Numbered from the stretch's first letter, positions 1 through 11,639 are shown. The stretch: 64,000 nucleotides of DNA from Mercenaria mercenaria (GCF_021730395.1 NC_069366.1:69941001-70005000), one strand, 5' to 3'. The notes: generated from the sequence alone by a model not told the origin. Made by a program: numbers and translations.

Positions 1-2195
1 TATAAATATCACACAACCTGACACAACATGACAATTTGCCGATAATCAGCATCTTATTCAGTTATTGCTATGTTCTTTTGAATTCATGCTAGTCTTGTGA
101 CATTTTACATTAATTTGACGCTTTAACATTTCGCAAAATTGTGTTAGATTACGCATAGAAAACCATCTATGTAATCAAATCGTTCAAACGTAGTTTCAAT
201 CTAATGTCAAACAGTCATGGACAAAGAGTTGTCACATTTTTTGCTTCTTCCGGATCGTAGACTGCATTTAATAGAGTTCTGCTTACGTGAGGGACGTGAG
301 GAGGTGTTGCGAATTTCAGTACGTTTCATTAACGGACACAATTAGACCGCGTCAAGTATTACTTTTATTGACAACTTTCAAACAAAATCAAGGATTTTAT
401 CTACTCCTAATAGGGACGAACGTGCAGTCTAACATATAAGCGCATTTGAGTTAGACTCGGCTGACACATATTTACAAAGGCCCTCCTCTGAATTTCAACA
501 GCATTTGTAATAGAACCAGCGTTGTTTGTCATGGTATTCCGCACTATAACTCCTACTGAAAGCGCTTGAAGTGACAGTTATGCTTGAGTTTAATTGCGGA
601 AATGGTTGGAAACTTCCATAAGTCCATTTTAGCTTGTGTGGATTTGTCTGATAAACGGCGCATGAGGTTGTCTGAGGTAAAGAGTTAAATGCACCATGTT
701 ATGAAACAAGTATCAATCATATCAATTTCTTTTTTTGTCTGCTTGGATATCTTCGCGAAAGTTACTTTGAGAATAATGTAACATGCGTTTCATTCTTTTC
801 TTTATAATAAAAAGGGTACTTTCATCAAACAGCCGTTGTCCATGTTTCAGAGAATACTTTTGAATATCGGAGAAATGATGATTACAGTTAAATTAAATTG
901 CAAACGTTACGCCTATATATTGTTATCTAAGTTTCTGTACTTCAATGATAAGAAATCAAATGGACAGATAAACAGTATTTGTTCACATCTAATAGATTTT
1001 CAAAGCAGCTTCTGTGACTTTAACAGTAAGTAACAAGCAATATAAAACTTCTACCAAAACATTCGATAGATATAGAGCATGCCGTTACAGTATTCCTTCC
1101 GTATACTATCATTTCAGGATACGCTATTTATCATTATATTACGAAGCGTCTATGTGACTCAGGCTACAAGTATTAACAAAGATAAGCAACATCTATACTC
1201 ACATACTATATATATTTTTCCAGACAAAAATACCGCTATACATTTTTACATGAGGCATTGGCTTTATCTATGATTTTCTTAATATAGATGTTGTTGGTAA
1301 AATTCCATGCACTAAAGCTGAATTTTAATCTTGGACGCTTTAACTGGTTGCTACATTCCAACAATATGACTTTACATATCGTCCTTAGACACAGTTTTTT
1401 TTTCACTATCTGTTTTTCTCTCTCTTTTTTTTTTTTTGGAATGTAAAGTAGTTTTCAGTTATCACTTCTTCTTGAAATTATCATACCAAGGTAAATCAAG
1501 ACGAATGTAGTATAAATTGTTTTATCACTTGAAAGATATTTCCGTGAAATTGTTACACTTTCAAACTGCACAACGACGGCCAAATTTAAAATTGATTCTG
1601 TCTGAATAATATAATTGTTCCAATTGTAAAGAGTGGCAGTTGCCTGGGCTCGTACATTGTATTTTTTCAGTATTTTCTTGATAACTTTTAAAAGTAATGC
1701 AAATAACTCATTGTTTAATAGAGTATGCTGGACGAGTAACATTTCTGTTTCAATATTGTTTACGTCAGACCTTTTCCGTGCTGAATTGAATTATATTGAA
1801 CCAGACAAACGGACAAAAAGTAGAAATGATGATTAACCAGAGACGGGGTAAGATGTTCAATGAGAAAGAAAGTTTAACAATGCTCTCAGTTTTAATAAAA
1901 AATGATACCTTGTAGGTCTCAAGAAACTTTGGAAAATTTTTCAAAACACAATCTAAAACTATAATTAAAAAAAACAAAGTATCACATTTCAACGCCAGGA
2001 AAGTAATAGTAATTTTATAAGTTTTTGAAATGTTATACTTGTTTCATCTGTCTATCAGTAGTTAAGAGTCCCTATGGGAGATAATATGAGACTAGTTTGT
2101 GAGGAAGATTTCATACAAAACTGTTAGATGTTAAAGAACAGTTCGAAAATTATACTGCCAATGCACCACCACGTCCTGCGGATACAGCAGTGTGA
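1..2195. other. AT-rich non-coding stretch, nothing recognised
   Basis: No open frame longer than about 95 codons and no protein family, RNA gene or repeat structure could be recognised. Short poly-T runs occur near 1396-1437. The stretch could be intergenic or intronic. Confidence 0.5.
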
Positions 2196-2489
2196 AGCTG
2201 GCTAAACATACGGCAGTATTTCGTTCAGCACGACATATACAACATACGACAGTACGTGACTTACGACATTCAACATAGATTTGAATGACACGTAAAAACT
2301 ACACTAAACATACGATATTCAAATTTTATCTTTTCAAAGAAATAAATCTACATTCTTTTTACAGACTAATTCTAATTTTGTATAAACCGAAGTGAACAAC
2401 ATTCAGTTGTTTCTATATTGTGCGTCGCATGTCTCCTGCTAAATTACTTTCATTTTTTTCTGTTGAAGGACAGCTTTTGTAAGTCCAAT

Positions 2490-3275
2490 GTCGGTTTTGC
2501 TACAACGTTCTAATCATGTTAGAGCTTCGTATGTCCTATGTCGCGTACGGAACAACATTTCTTTTCAAATGTCATAAGTCGTATGTTGTGAAATAAACGG
2601 CATTTTCTGTATAAAAGGTTGAGTTTGTATGTCTATGTCGATTTTTGAACGACATATCATTTTTCTTTGAAAGTCATTTTTCCCATAATAAACGACATTA
2701 TTTTATCTCAAGGTCGTATGTCGTTAGTCGATGAACGACATTGGAATTTATCTGTAAAAAGACAAAGCTCGAATGTCGTATGTCCAACTTTTTTCGACGA
2801 TGTTCATTTTTTTTTTCGAATGTCGTATGTCGCGTATTGAACGGCATTCAACTTTTGTTTTGATGTCGTATGTCGCGTGCAGAACGAGATTCAAATATTT
2901 TTCAGATGTCTTATATCGTTTTACGCGCACTGACAGACATTTAATGTTTTTTGAATGTCGTATTTACATCCAAATCCCGGGACATTCAGTTGTTTTCACG
3001 AATGTAGTATGCCGCATACTAAACGATATTCATTTTTTTTTTATATCGTATGTGCTGAACGACTTTCGAATTCTTCTTTAAAAAGACAAAGTAGGAAAGT
3101 CATATGTGAAATATTGTATGTTGTGGTCCGAACGACATTCGTGTTTTTTACGGATACCGTTTGTTGTGTGTCGAGTGCTTAACGACATTCAATTTATTTT
3201 TCGAATGTCGTGCGTCGTATGTCGCGTACTGAGCAACATTAAAATATTTGTAAAATGCCGTATGTCGAATATCTA
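2490..3275. repeat. Degenerate satellite of hairpin-forming units
   Basis: About 14-16 diverged tandem units of roughly 45-58 bp. A typical unit begins GAATGTCGTATGTCGCGT, continues with a short spacer, then AACGACATTC and a T-rich run. The first and last parts are reverse complements, so each unit can fold into a stem of about 9-10 bp. Isolated motifs in the opposite orientation (CATACGACA, ACGACATTC) occur just upstream at 2210-2275. The open frames crossing the array are by-products of the repeat. Confidence 0.75.
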
Positions 3276-4335
3276 ATCAACTTCTCCAAGCTAGATAACA
3301 AACACCACTAGAAGCTTAGATTCTAATGATGAGTTTATATGTTACAAACAAGCACGGACATGTCGTAAAATATTACACTCTGCATTGCAAAACATATTTT
3401 AATTTAATTTGTCTTAAATTATATATTTGCATCAGCCTTGGTGATTTAGAAGGCTTATTATTTGGTAAGTTCCATGACATTTAATTGTTTTATATATGGA
3501 CGCATTAATATGAAAACTAAAACTAATTCATAAAAAATAACGAGGCTTACTATGATTTGCTATTTTAAACCAAATTTCGTGCTGGTTTGTTCTATAAATT
3601 TTGATATGGGTTAGTTGTTTTTCAAACATCTTTAATACAGAACTTTGCCTGACAAATAATTTAGTCAAATCAAAATGTGATGAACAAAAAGTTTCCATAA
3701 TTATATTTAATCTATATTAATATAACTATATAGATTCTTATTATATTATATTTCATTGTATGATAATATATCAACGTGTCAGACATTGTAAGTTTCGTGA
3801 AAATACATTCTTATCATATTCATTATTTGCTACACATTCTCTTTTTATTGTTTCTCAGCTTACTGTACTTAGTGACATTGCATTCGATTTATTCTTCTTA
3901 TTTATTTAGTTGTGTATAATTCACATGACGATTCTTGACAACATACGTTTGCTTTCTTTCTTCTTTGTTTTTCTTTTTTCTCTGATTTATTTTTCCTCCC
4001 CTTATGTCTTTCCACAAAGTGTAAAAATCTTGTAGTGTTCACATTTCATATGATGTAATTTTATGTTTTCATTTCATATGATGTAATTTTATGTTTTCTT
4101 TAGTTTGTTTCTGTTATTACTATATCATGTAGAGATAATACAATATTACACATTTTAAATGAAATACAACGCTTTCCGTACTTTTCTCATATAAGAGTTT
4201 GTAGGGTTTGGTGCGCGGATTACTTAACATTTAACCAGTTTTAATTGTACTACATACTGTTTATGCCACTAAGGATACATTATTTCAATTTACTATTATG
4301 CAAGAGGACCATAATATTATAATAGACCGGCTACA
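3276..4335. other. Very AT-rich non-coding stretch
   Basis: No gene is recognised. It holds a perfect 28-bp tandem duplication at about 4044-4099 (unit starting ATTTCATATGATG). It ends in sequence resembling a retroelement 3' UTR just before the (ATT)n run. Confidence 0.45.
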
Positions 4336-4361
4336 AGACAAGCATGTTATCTTCTTTAAAT

Positions 4362-4389
4362 AAAATTGTTATTATTATTATTATTATCA
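4362..4389 (+). repeat. (ATT)n microsatellite, possible LINE 3' tail
   Basis: A run of TTATTATTATTA follows AATAAAAT-type sequence. This pattern is common at LINE 3' ends, but no coding remnant is attached upstream, so the LINE reading is only a suggestion. Confidence 0.5.
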
Positions 4390-4419
4390 TCTTCATCCTT
4401 ATACTAGATAAAGATTATC

Positions 4420-4606
4420 TGTATATAAGGGCTACATATGGTCTGTTCCAAGTACAGAACCCTGTTATGTACATATATTGAATGGTCTCTATGATTCCAG
4501 TGAGGCAGCACTATAAAGTCACTGTTACAAGTAGACACCGTCGTTTATATGACTGAAAAATTGTTGAAAAAAACGTTAAACCCGAACACACACACACATG
4601 ATTCCA
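4420..4606 (+). repeat. SINE 3'-end-like fragment with (CA)n tail
   Basis: The segment ends with GACTGAAAAATTGTTGAAAA, then ACGTTAAACCCGAA and a short (AC)n run. I recognise this as the 3' end of a dispersed mollusc retroposon. No tRNA-like head (box A/box B) is visible, so this is at best a 5'-truncated copy. Confidence 0.4.
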
Positions 4607-4610
4607 AAAC

Positions 4611-5160
4611 CAAAACTGAGTGAACTGAAAGTCGAATTACATTAACTCGTACATGTATAATTAATTCATTTACACACGTGTTTTTGACAATGGTTTAACC
4701 TGACACAACAAAGTAGTATTATGTTTATTATTTATTCACCACAGTTCAAACAAAGAATTTATATGCCAAATATCAATAAACAAGTCAAAAAAGGTTTTTG
4801 TCTGATAAAAATAAAAACATTTGCCATTATCAGTTTGAAAGAAACGATTGATTTTACCCCATATGATTGTCCATTTCGCTGATTGATATTTCTACAAATA
4901 AATAATTCATTGCTTTGAACATTATATCAGGTTTTCTATGAAAATTCACCTAGATTATATTCTCAAGTTCTAATGCGTACTGACACCGTGTTATTAAGGC
5001 GATTTTCCAGATGCCGATGCAGTGCACAGGTATTAAGGATAAACGCCGTTTAGTATAATACAATTATCCTCGAGGCAGTCTAAAACTGCATAATTATATT
5101 TGAACATCACGATTTTGGAGTTAAAAGTCAATTAGTAGCAGGGATCTTCTCTAGTTTAAA
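4611..5160. other. Non-coding stretch, nothing recognised
   Basis: AT-rich sequence without a recognisable frame, repeat or RNA. It abuts the terminal inverted repeat of the next element. Confidence 0.45.
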
Positions 5161-5166
5161 GAGAAT

Positions 5167-5754
5167 GCCGGTGTAATGAAGTATTTCGACCCCCATAGAA
5201 TAATGACCCCCCGGTCATTATTCTATAGAAAAAGTGACCCCCCGGTCATAGTATTATGACCTCCAGATCATAGTACTATGACTCCCCCACGTGAAGTAAA
5301 CTGAACCTCACGAAGAATATTGACTCCCATAAAAAAAACGACCCCCGGTCATTTGGTCAAATTTAGTGATAACTCATGTATCTAAGGCCTAATTGCTGCA
5401 TTTTATGCCTCCACTCGGGGGAGGGGGGCATATAGATTTGCCCTTGTCCGTCCGTCCTTCCGTTTGACCATTAGCCCCAGATACCATCACTTGACACAGA
5501 AATCAGAGCATTCCGCAACGGGAAAAGGGATTCTATTTCTAGACGCTGTATCTTGGTGTATACATTTTTTTCAGGAAAATAACAATTCACAATACGTTCA
5601 CAAAACACACCAGTGTCAATAATCCCTGCAAACTTCGGTATGAAGTAATTGTTCAGAAGAAAACTGCACAAGAAACTGCTAGCATAGAACTTAGTATTAA
5701 TAAAAGTTGCAATACTTAGCAGTGGCAGTAAAGTACGGTAGCGGCAACAATAGA

Positions 5755-5793
<39 letters not shown>

Positions 5794-6563
5794 CAGTGGT
5801 AGTGGCAGTTGCAGTAGCAGCAGCAGCAGCAGCAGTCTCAGCAGCAGCAGCAGCAGCAGCAGCAGAGGAATAAGTGACAGCAACAACAGCAGCAGGAGAA
5901 GAAGAGGTAGATGTACAAGACGTATTAGTGGAAGCAGGTATAGTAGTATCAGTAGTAGCAGTTGTAGTAGTAGTAGAAGTAGAAGTAGTAGTAGTAGTAG
6001 TAGTAGAAGAAGAAGTACATGTAGTAATAGCAATAGAAGCAGCGGCACCAGTAGTAGTAGTACAATCAAAATGTTAACTATTTGCAATGGAGGGTATTAG
6101 AGTTGTAGATCTAGTAAAATTGTCCGTTAGGTTTGGTGGGGATCACTTTTTAATAGATATTATCGTCGAAAGTCTTTTTAGGAGCCGGTGTTTTACACGG
6201 AAAGAGTAACTTTTTTAAATAGAATAATGTCCGGGAATCGATATTGTATGAGAGTTCGAATGTAGTAATTTCGGCAGTGAGTATTTTACACGGAAGGAGT
6301 CACTTTTTCTATAGAATAATAACAGGGGTCGTTATTCTATGAGATTCGAAGGGAGTCATCTTTAAGGAGTCAGTATTTTACTTGGAGGGGTCAGTTTTTC
6401 TATAGAATAATGACCGGGGGGTCGTTATTCTATAGAGTTTTCAAAGGGAGTCAGTTTGTTATAAGGGGAGTCAATATTTTACAGGAAAGGAGTCACATTT
6501 TCTATAGAATAATGACCGGGGGGTCGTTATTCTATGGGGGTCGAAATACTTCATTACACCGGC
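5167..6563. mobile_element. 1.4-kb TIR element (non-autonomous, MITE-like)
   Basis: The left end starts GCCGGTGTAATGAAGTATTT and the right end is its near-perfect reverse complement, closing at 6563. Matching continues inward for about 50 bp with one visible mismatch. The subterminal regions hold several copies of a motif that is itself palindromic (TAGAATAATGACC followed by GGGGTCATTATTCTA). The centre is occupied by trinucleotide repeats and a segment containing GGGGGAGGGGGGCATAT. No transposase is encoded. A target duplication is not clear. Confidence 0.75.
5757..6063. repeat. Trinucleotide microsatellite block (AGT/AGC/AGA)
   Basis: About 300 bp of imperfect trinucleotide repeats: (GTA)n first, then (GCA)n, then mixed (GTA/GAA)n. 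They lie inside the 5167-6563 element. Long leucine- or valine-rich translations in either direction come from the repeat and are not genes. Confidence 0.9.
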
Positions 6564-6734
6564 GATATTTCGAAAAATTAATACTGCAGTATTCATTCAT
6601 CAAATGTATGTAAAATCTTTATCATACATGTATGCTGATAAGAAGAAATCAGTGTTTAAACATCGAATATTTTCGTCGTAGTCAGCTTAAAGGGGCATAC
6701 GTCAATGAATAGAACGTGATATTAATCATAAAGC

Positions 6735-6781
6735 GAGTGCGTGCGTGAATGCGTGCGTACGTGCATGCGCGTACGTGTTTG
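6735..6781. repeat. Alternating purine-pyrimidine tract
   Basis: A GTGCGTGCGTGAATGCGTGC-type run of about 47 bp, almost entirely alternating purine and pyrimidine. It is a candidate Z-DNA-forming stretch and has no gene attached. Confidence 0.55.
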
Positions 6782-6824
6782 GGGGAATAGCGTATTTTTT
6801 TTCAAAACAAACTTTCAGTAATAA

Positions 6825-7035
6825 AAACGAAGGTGTTTACTTGAAGCAGAGAGAACAATGCCTAACTTTTCAGTGCCGCCTAACTGGAATATCGCCGTAA
6901 CAATATACCATAATAATCACCCACTCCCATTATATTGACCACGGGCTGACCAGGTCTGGAACTATGTATGAAGCGTGAAAGCTACTAGTACCATTCTAGG
7001 TCATGGCTAACACTGGTATTATGCAGAGTGTGTAC
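6825..7035 (+). repeat. Dispersed repeat family H, diverged copy
   Basis: Begins around GGTGTTTACTTGAAGCAG and carries the landmark GAAAGCTACTAGTACCATT. The same order of landmarks recurs at 47135-47360 and, in part, at 56995-57115. It is probably a retroposon-type family whose last section is tRNA-like, seen best at 57040-57115. Confidence 0.55.
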
Positions 7036-7168
7036 ATAAACACCCTGACATCTCTGTTTACACGTATTCATAAGTTTTAAAATAATTATGACTAACATGT
7101 AGGATTGAAACCAATACACATGATAAAGTAAAGACATACTGATGCCGTGAAAACTGCTATGTTATAAC

Positions 7169-7639
7169 TTAAAGGCATTGACCTCCCGATTTGGCTAAAA
7201 AATAATGTTTCTTTCAAATTGAAGTTGAAGTTCAAATTGGTCATATTATGAACATCAGAATATGAATTTTTGTTTCTAAACTATTTTAAAAAATCCAAAT
7301 CAAGAAAAAATGATGGCCGTGTCTGGAATCGAACCCCGGACCGCCGCGGCAATAAAGACATTTTTCCATCGCCGTAACCAATAGCGCTATAGCTGAAGTA
7401 AAGAATAACGATCTTGATATATAAATATTTACAATCGAGACAATTTACCTGGAGTAAAAGCGTGACAAAAGCTTTTCGATTTTCATCGTAAAAAGTAGTA
7501 AAAATAGCAAATTCTCATGCGTTTCCGTAACATAAAGTTTGTCAGTAATTAAGTTTTAAAGCCTTTTAAGAAATACAGCATTTATTTCAAGATATCTTAA
7601 AAAAATTATATCGCACGATCTGGAGGCATGCCGCTTTAA
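7169..7639. mobile_element. TTAA-bounded MITE with internal tRNA-like module
   Basis: Both ends lie at TTAA. The left end reads TTAAAGGCATTGACCTCCCG and the right end in reverse complement reads TTAAAGCGGCATGCCTCCAG, an imperfect TIR of about 22 bp. TTAA target duplications are typical of piggyBac-type elements, but no transposase is present, so the superfamily is an inference. Near the centre lies a minus-strand tRNA-like sequence. Confidence 0.65.
7318..7397 (-). other. tRNA-like sequence (not a functional tRNA)
   Basis: Read on the minus strand it has a D-arm-like TAGCGCTATTGGTTACGG and a box-B-like GGGGTTCGATTCCAG. A normal anticodon arm and acceptor pairing could not be drawn. It sits inside a TIR element and is best read as a tRNA-derived module or fossil. 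Confidence 0.45.
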
Positions 7640-7728
7640 CTGTTATGGAGTTCATTTTGTAGGTCCACTTAATTCAGATATTCATGAAAAATTCAATTCG
7701 AAATCAAAAGTTCAATGTTGAGATGTCC

Positions 7729-9027
7729 TTATTTTAAGCCTTCCTGTTCTACATATTTATCTAAGCTACTATAAAGTTCATTTTCTAGATCAACATATCT
7801 TGGATCATCTCCAAGTCCGTACATTGAGATAAAGTTTGTGAGATATCCGATACCGAGATGATGTTTAGGGTCTACCATGCCAACCTGTCCACCATGGCCG
7901 GTATGTCCAAACATACGTTCCCCTCTAGGGTTCTGTTTAAAGCCTGTTCCGGGACCGAAAATTGTTTCCATACCTAAAGTAGCGTCTTGTCCAGATACCA
8001 GGGGTGTAGCCAATATTTTTATAGCGTCTTCAGATAAAAGGCGTTGTTCTCCTGTAGCGCCACCGTTACCAATGATACCATAGAGTTTGGCAAATCCACG
8101 AGCTGTACCAGTACCATAGCAACACGATTGAGGAATTTCCCTATAATATGGATTATTGTGAATACATGAACCTTTAGAAAATTCTCTCACAGCCCTCCCT
8201 GACTGGGCGACTAAAGAATCTGGATTCACCAGGTACTTGAAGAAAAGAGGAGCGTACCTAGAACTTGTTATCGATTTAAAGAGCGTTTTCCACACTGGGT
8301 CTTCATATACACGTGCAACGCGGTAGTACTCTTCTCGTGGTGCGTTCATAAACATATCTATTTCGAAAGGTTTGGCAATTTCTTCTCTGAATATCTTTTC
8401 CGTGCTTCTTCCTTTCGGATCAACTTTACGAATGAGAGTGTCAACATAAGGACCATATGTTATAGTATGATATCCATGCGATGAACCGGCCGGCCACACA
8501 GTTCTCTGCGAAGACAAACTCTTTTCAACTTTTTCAGGATTATCTCTGATATCAAGAAGACCAATTGGCTCATCAAGAACTACTAACCCTGCCTGATGGC
8601 TAAGCAGCATTTCAACAGTAATATTTCCTTTGTCATTTTGAGCGAACTCTGGCCAATAGTCAGATACAAGGCTCTTGTAATTGATGAGACCCTTTTCAGC
8701 CATTCTTGCAACCATTACAGCTGCAATGCCTTTCGTGTTTGAGAAACCGATGGACATAGTGTCCTTTTGCCACGGTCGCTGTGCTTCCTCATCAGCATAG
8801 CCTCCCCATATATCTATAACCATGCGTCCTTTGTGATATACCGCCAATGCCCCACCACGTTCTTTTCCACTTTCCAAATTGGCCTTAAATTTATCAGCCA
8901 CGTTCTTAAAAGCCGTGTGATAATATCCATCGAACACCACTGGAAGTTTAGGTTCCAAAAATGATTTTATATATGAAAAAAGCACAAGCAAGCAGCAAAA
9001 TATAGCACTTTGTTTAATAAACCCCAT
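7729..9027 (-). CDS. Serine beta-lactamase-like protein, copy 1 (LACT/EstB-type)
   Basis: Predicted 432-residue protein of the beta-lactamase/penicillin-binding-like serine hydrolase family (the Pfam beta-lactamase, class C/EstB-like branch). Animals carry several of these; their substrates are mostly unknown. The N-terminus (about residues 7-23) is hydrophobic and suggests a signal peptide or membrane anchor. Visible motifs are SxxK as S96-N-T-K99, which holds the expected nucleophile and general base; a tyrosine motif HGYHTITYG around residues 184-192; and an HTG triad at 375-377 in the KTG position. Length fits the family. I chose the Met at 9027 over one 18 codons upstream because the paralogue at 15557 starts at the same residue and the sequences diverge before it. 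A pyrimidine-rich AG at 9059-9058 could be a splice acceptor for a 5'-UTR exon. No intron interrupts the coding region. Enzyme class is well supported; the physiological substrate is not. Confidence 0.9.
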   Translation of the reverse strand: MGFIKQSAIFCCLLVLFSYIKSFLEPKLPVVFDGYYHTAFKNVADKFKANLESGKERGGALAVYHKGRMVIDIWGGYADEEAQRPWQKDTMSIGFSNTKGIAAVMVARMAEKGLINYKSLVSDYWPEFAQNDKGNITVEMLLSHQAGLVVLDEPIGLLDIRDNPEKVEKSLSSQRTVWPAGSSHGYHTITYGPYVDTLIRKVDPKGRSTEKIFREEIAKPFEIDMFMNAPREEYYRVARVYEDPVWKTLFKSITSSRYAPLFFKYLVNPDSLVAQSGRAVREFSKGSCIHNNPYYREIPQSCCYGTGTARGFAKLYGIIGNGGATGEQRLLSEDAIKILATPLVSGQDATLGMETIFGPGTGFKQNPRGERMFGHTGHGGQVGMVDPKHHLGIGYLTNFISMYGLGDDPRYVDLENELYSSLDKYVEQEGLK

Positions 9028-9084
9028 TGTCCCAACATACGAAACGTGCTGTATCTTCTGTAGTGACCAAAGATATAACACGTT

Positions 9085-9365
9085 AGCGTTTATTTACATA
9101 ACAATATTTGGACGGTATGAAACATCAAACATTGTGACATAGAGATCAGGAAACAAAAATAGTGATTATTTTCTCGGGCCCAATGCATCTAGGAAGTAAA
9201 TGTTTATATGCACCATTTTAGCAAAACGGAACTTTTGCTGCCATACACACGTTTTGTTTAACAAAACTTTCTTCTAGAATGTTAATCAACGACTTCTCTT
9301 TTAAATATTATTGAACCGCTCACATGTTTTAAAATCTAATCATAGTGTTGGGCAGTTGATAGAAA
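9085..9365. other. 5' flank of beta-lactamase-like copy 1
   Basis: This probably includes the promoter or a 5'-UTR intron of the minus-strand gene. No TATA box or initiator could be assigned with confidence. Confidence 0.35.
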
Positions 9366-9369
9366 TCTA

Positions 9370-9935
9370 CAACAGCAAGTCCAGACAAGAGGTCAGGATG
9401 GGCCTAAGTCGCTAACCTGAAGAGGACTTTGACCATCGGACCTTACTTCTAACCAGGTTTGATGAAAATCATTTAATTAGTTCATTAAAACCGGTTATTT
9501 CAATGTTTTTTTCTATATTTTGCTACATTGCCTAGCGGTCCCTAATGAAGCCAACCGCAGCCATTTGAACACATTTGAAAGAGGACCAAATTTGATGAAG
9601 ATCCATCCAGCGGTCCATGAGAAGTCGTTTAAATATATTTTTAATTTTAGCTCTAGCGGTCCCAAAACGGGGTCAATTGCCCCTATTGGCCACGCGCCCT
9701 TATCTGAACAAAACTGGGACAGGACCTTATAATGATAAAGACCAAGGTTCCATCTTGCGGTTCATGAGAAGAGGTCGTTTAAAATCATTTCTGATTTTAG
9801 CTCTAGCACTAATCGGGGTCAAGTGCCCATTTGAGGACCTTATAATGATGCTACAACCGGCTTGAACAAGCTTGATAGAGTTTCATTCCAGCATGTTACG
9901 GGCCAAGTTCGGTCTAATTCTGACCATTAGGTTTT
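9370..9935 (+). repeat. Dispersed degenerate tandem repeat, family A
   Basis: Diverged units of about 120 bp. Recurrent landmarks are AGCTCTAGCGGTCCC, GGGGTCAA-TGCCC, GGACCTTATAATGATG and CGGTTCATGAGAAG followed by TCGTTTAAA. The same landmarks recur at 13145-13530 and, on the other strand, at 41340-41760. There is no coding content, and the element class is unknown to me. Confidence 0.6.
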
Positions 9936-10334
9936 GAGGAGATGACAAAATAAAATTGCTAACGCAGGATTAAGAATGTAGGACGATGGAAGCCGGACCA
10001 TCCACCAATATTAAAAGCAAATACCATATAATACCAAATCTGTATTTCCTTTTAAAAGGTCAGTTCAGGTTTGTTTGCGTTTTTCATTTCGCTCGATTAA
10101 ACGTAGGTCAAAGATAACGTTATCAGTGATTTTAAATCAATCCTAAAGTTATGAAGGTGTTAATCATTTAAACATTATCTCATAACAACATTGTTCGTTC
10201 GCCAGTTTACCATTTTAAGATATTTTTTTTTGAATATTGTTTTACACTTTAACGTCTTTAAGTATAATTTTATATGTCTTTTTATCAAATATGTTGACGA
10301 TTAAAACTTGAACAGTGATCATGTATTGCAATAC

Positions 10335-11626
10335 TACGAAAGATCGGTGGTGACTTCAAACTTCATACTTCAAACTTTACATTCGGACTTCACACTTCAG
10401 ATTTTAGACATCATACTTCTCACTTCACACTTCATTCTTCAGACTCAGACTGCACACTTCGCACTTCACAGATTTAACATCACGTGACTTGACGTCGTCT
10501 GCTTATTGTGTATTGGCATAGATCTGTACGCCATTTCTTATTTAAGAAATAATGTACAGACAAACCGTGTTTAACATTATTTATACAAAGGTTATACGTC
10601 CGTGCACTAATTCCACGAGGGCGTAGCGACGTATAACCGATTTTGAGTTTATTAATTGTGAGGTAAAACACGATTTTTTATGTATATATACATTATTTCG
10701 ATTCTAGTATGCCCTTAATCTAAAAAGAGTAGATAAAATATTGTAGCGCGCGTTATCGTGAGTCATTTTAGCCCAAGCTTGTTTTAACAGAAACAAGCAT
10801 ATTAGAATTGAGTATTTAGTATTATTAATTGTGTACATTTTAAATGTTCTAGAGAAATAAACGACTTCTCGATTTTAGATTAAATCACTTGATGATATTC
10901 GAAAAATAAGGGGAAATTCACTGTCTGTCGTCCGTCCGTTCAAAATCTTCTTGAGAAAAACTATTGGGATACTTTTTAAACAATCTCACGGGGGCGATAC
11001 ACGAGTGACGCACATAAAAATTGCATTCAATGCAGAAATGTGGTTACCCTGGTAAACGAAAGCAAACACTATGTTAAAAAAGCTTCATGCCTTGTGTAAA
11101 ACAGAAAGGCCTAGAAATTAGGTACATGGTGTGTGGCATTACCTAGCGGTTCTCTAGTACTAGAGGTATTCAGCCACTGGATTCAAAATTGGTCCAATTC
11201 GGTGGACAGTACTTTTAAACGGACTTATAAAGGAAATATTTTTAATATCGTCTTCTCTTATATATAGTATATTATACTCTACTACATCCATTCAAATTAT
11301 GCCTCTGGAGTCAAAAGTAACTCAACCATAATCATTATACTCTCGGTAATTCCAGGTTGTTCTTTAAATAGAAGAAGAAAAAACGGCCGAAAAAGACTTA
11401 ACACTTCAGACTTCAAATTTCACACTTAAGAATTCACACACTTCAGACTTCACACTTCAAATTTCGCATTTCTAACTTCACACTTCAGACCTCACACTTC
11501 AAACTTCAGACTTCAAAGTTCAGACTTTCCTGTTCCTATTATTTGTATGTGTATTAAGCATTATATATTAAGTGTGAAGTATGACGTTTGAAGTGAGATG
11601 TTCGAAGTCACCACCGGTCTTTCGTA
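10335..11626. mobile_element. 1.3-kb TIR element carrying 'acttcag' minisatellites
   Basis: The left end is TACGAAAGATCGGTGGTGAC and the right end, reverse-complemented, is TACGAAAGACCGGTGGTGAC. The match continues as TTC-AAC-type sequence for about 40 bp in total. Next to each terminus lie arrays of an imperfect 7-8 bp unit (ACTTCAGA/CACTTCAA) at 10352-10470 and 11397-11530. The interior is non-coding and includes a copy of an ACCTAGCGGTTCTCTAGTA-type repeat. No transposase is visible and no target duplication could be fixed. Confidence 0.7.
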
Positions 11627-11639
11627 CAATGCGCCGCCG

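Noticed and set aside
2490-3275. CRISPR-like array
   Set aside because: The units are diverged, have no constant repeat with unique spacers, and the genome is animal.
5716-6087. 123-codon leucine-rich frame (and a valine-rich one on the other strand)
   Set aside because: Both are translations of the trinucleotide microsatellite block and have no independent coding evidence.
9520-9865. Two overlapping plus-strand frames of 70 and 82 codons
   Set aside because: They fall wholly within the dispersed degenerate repeat family A.
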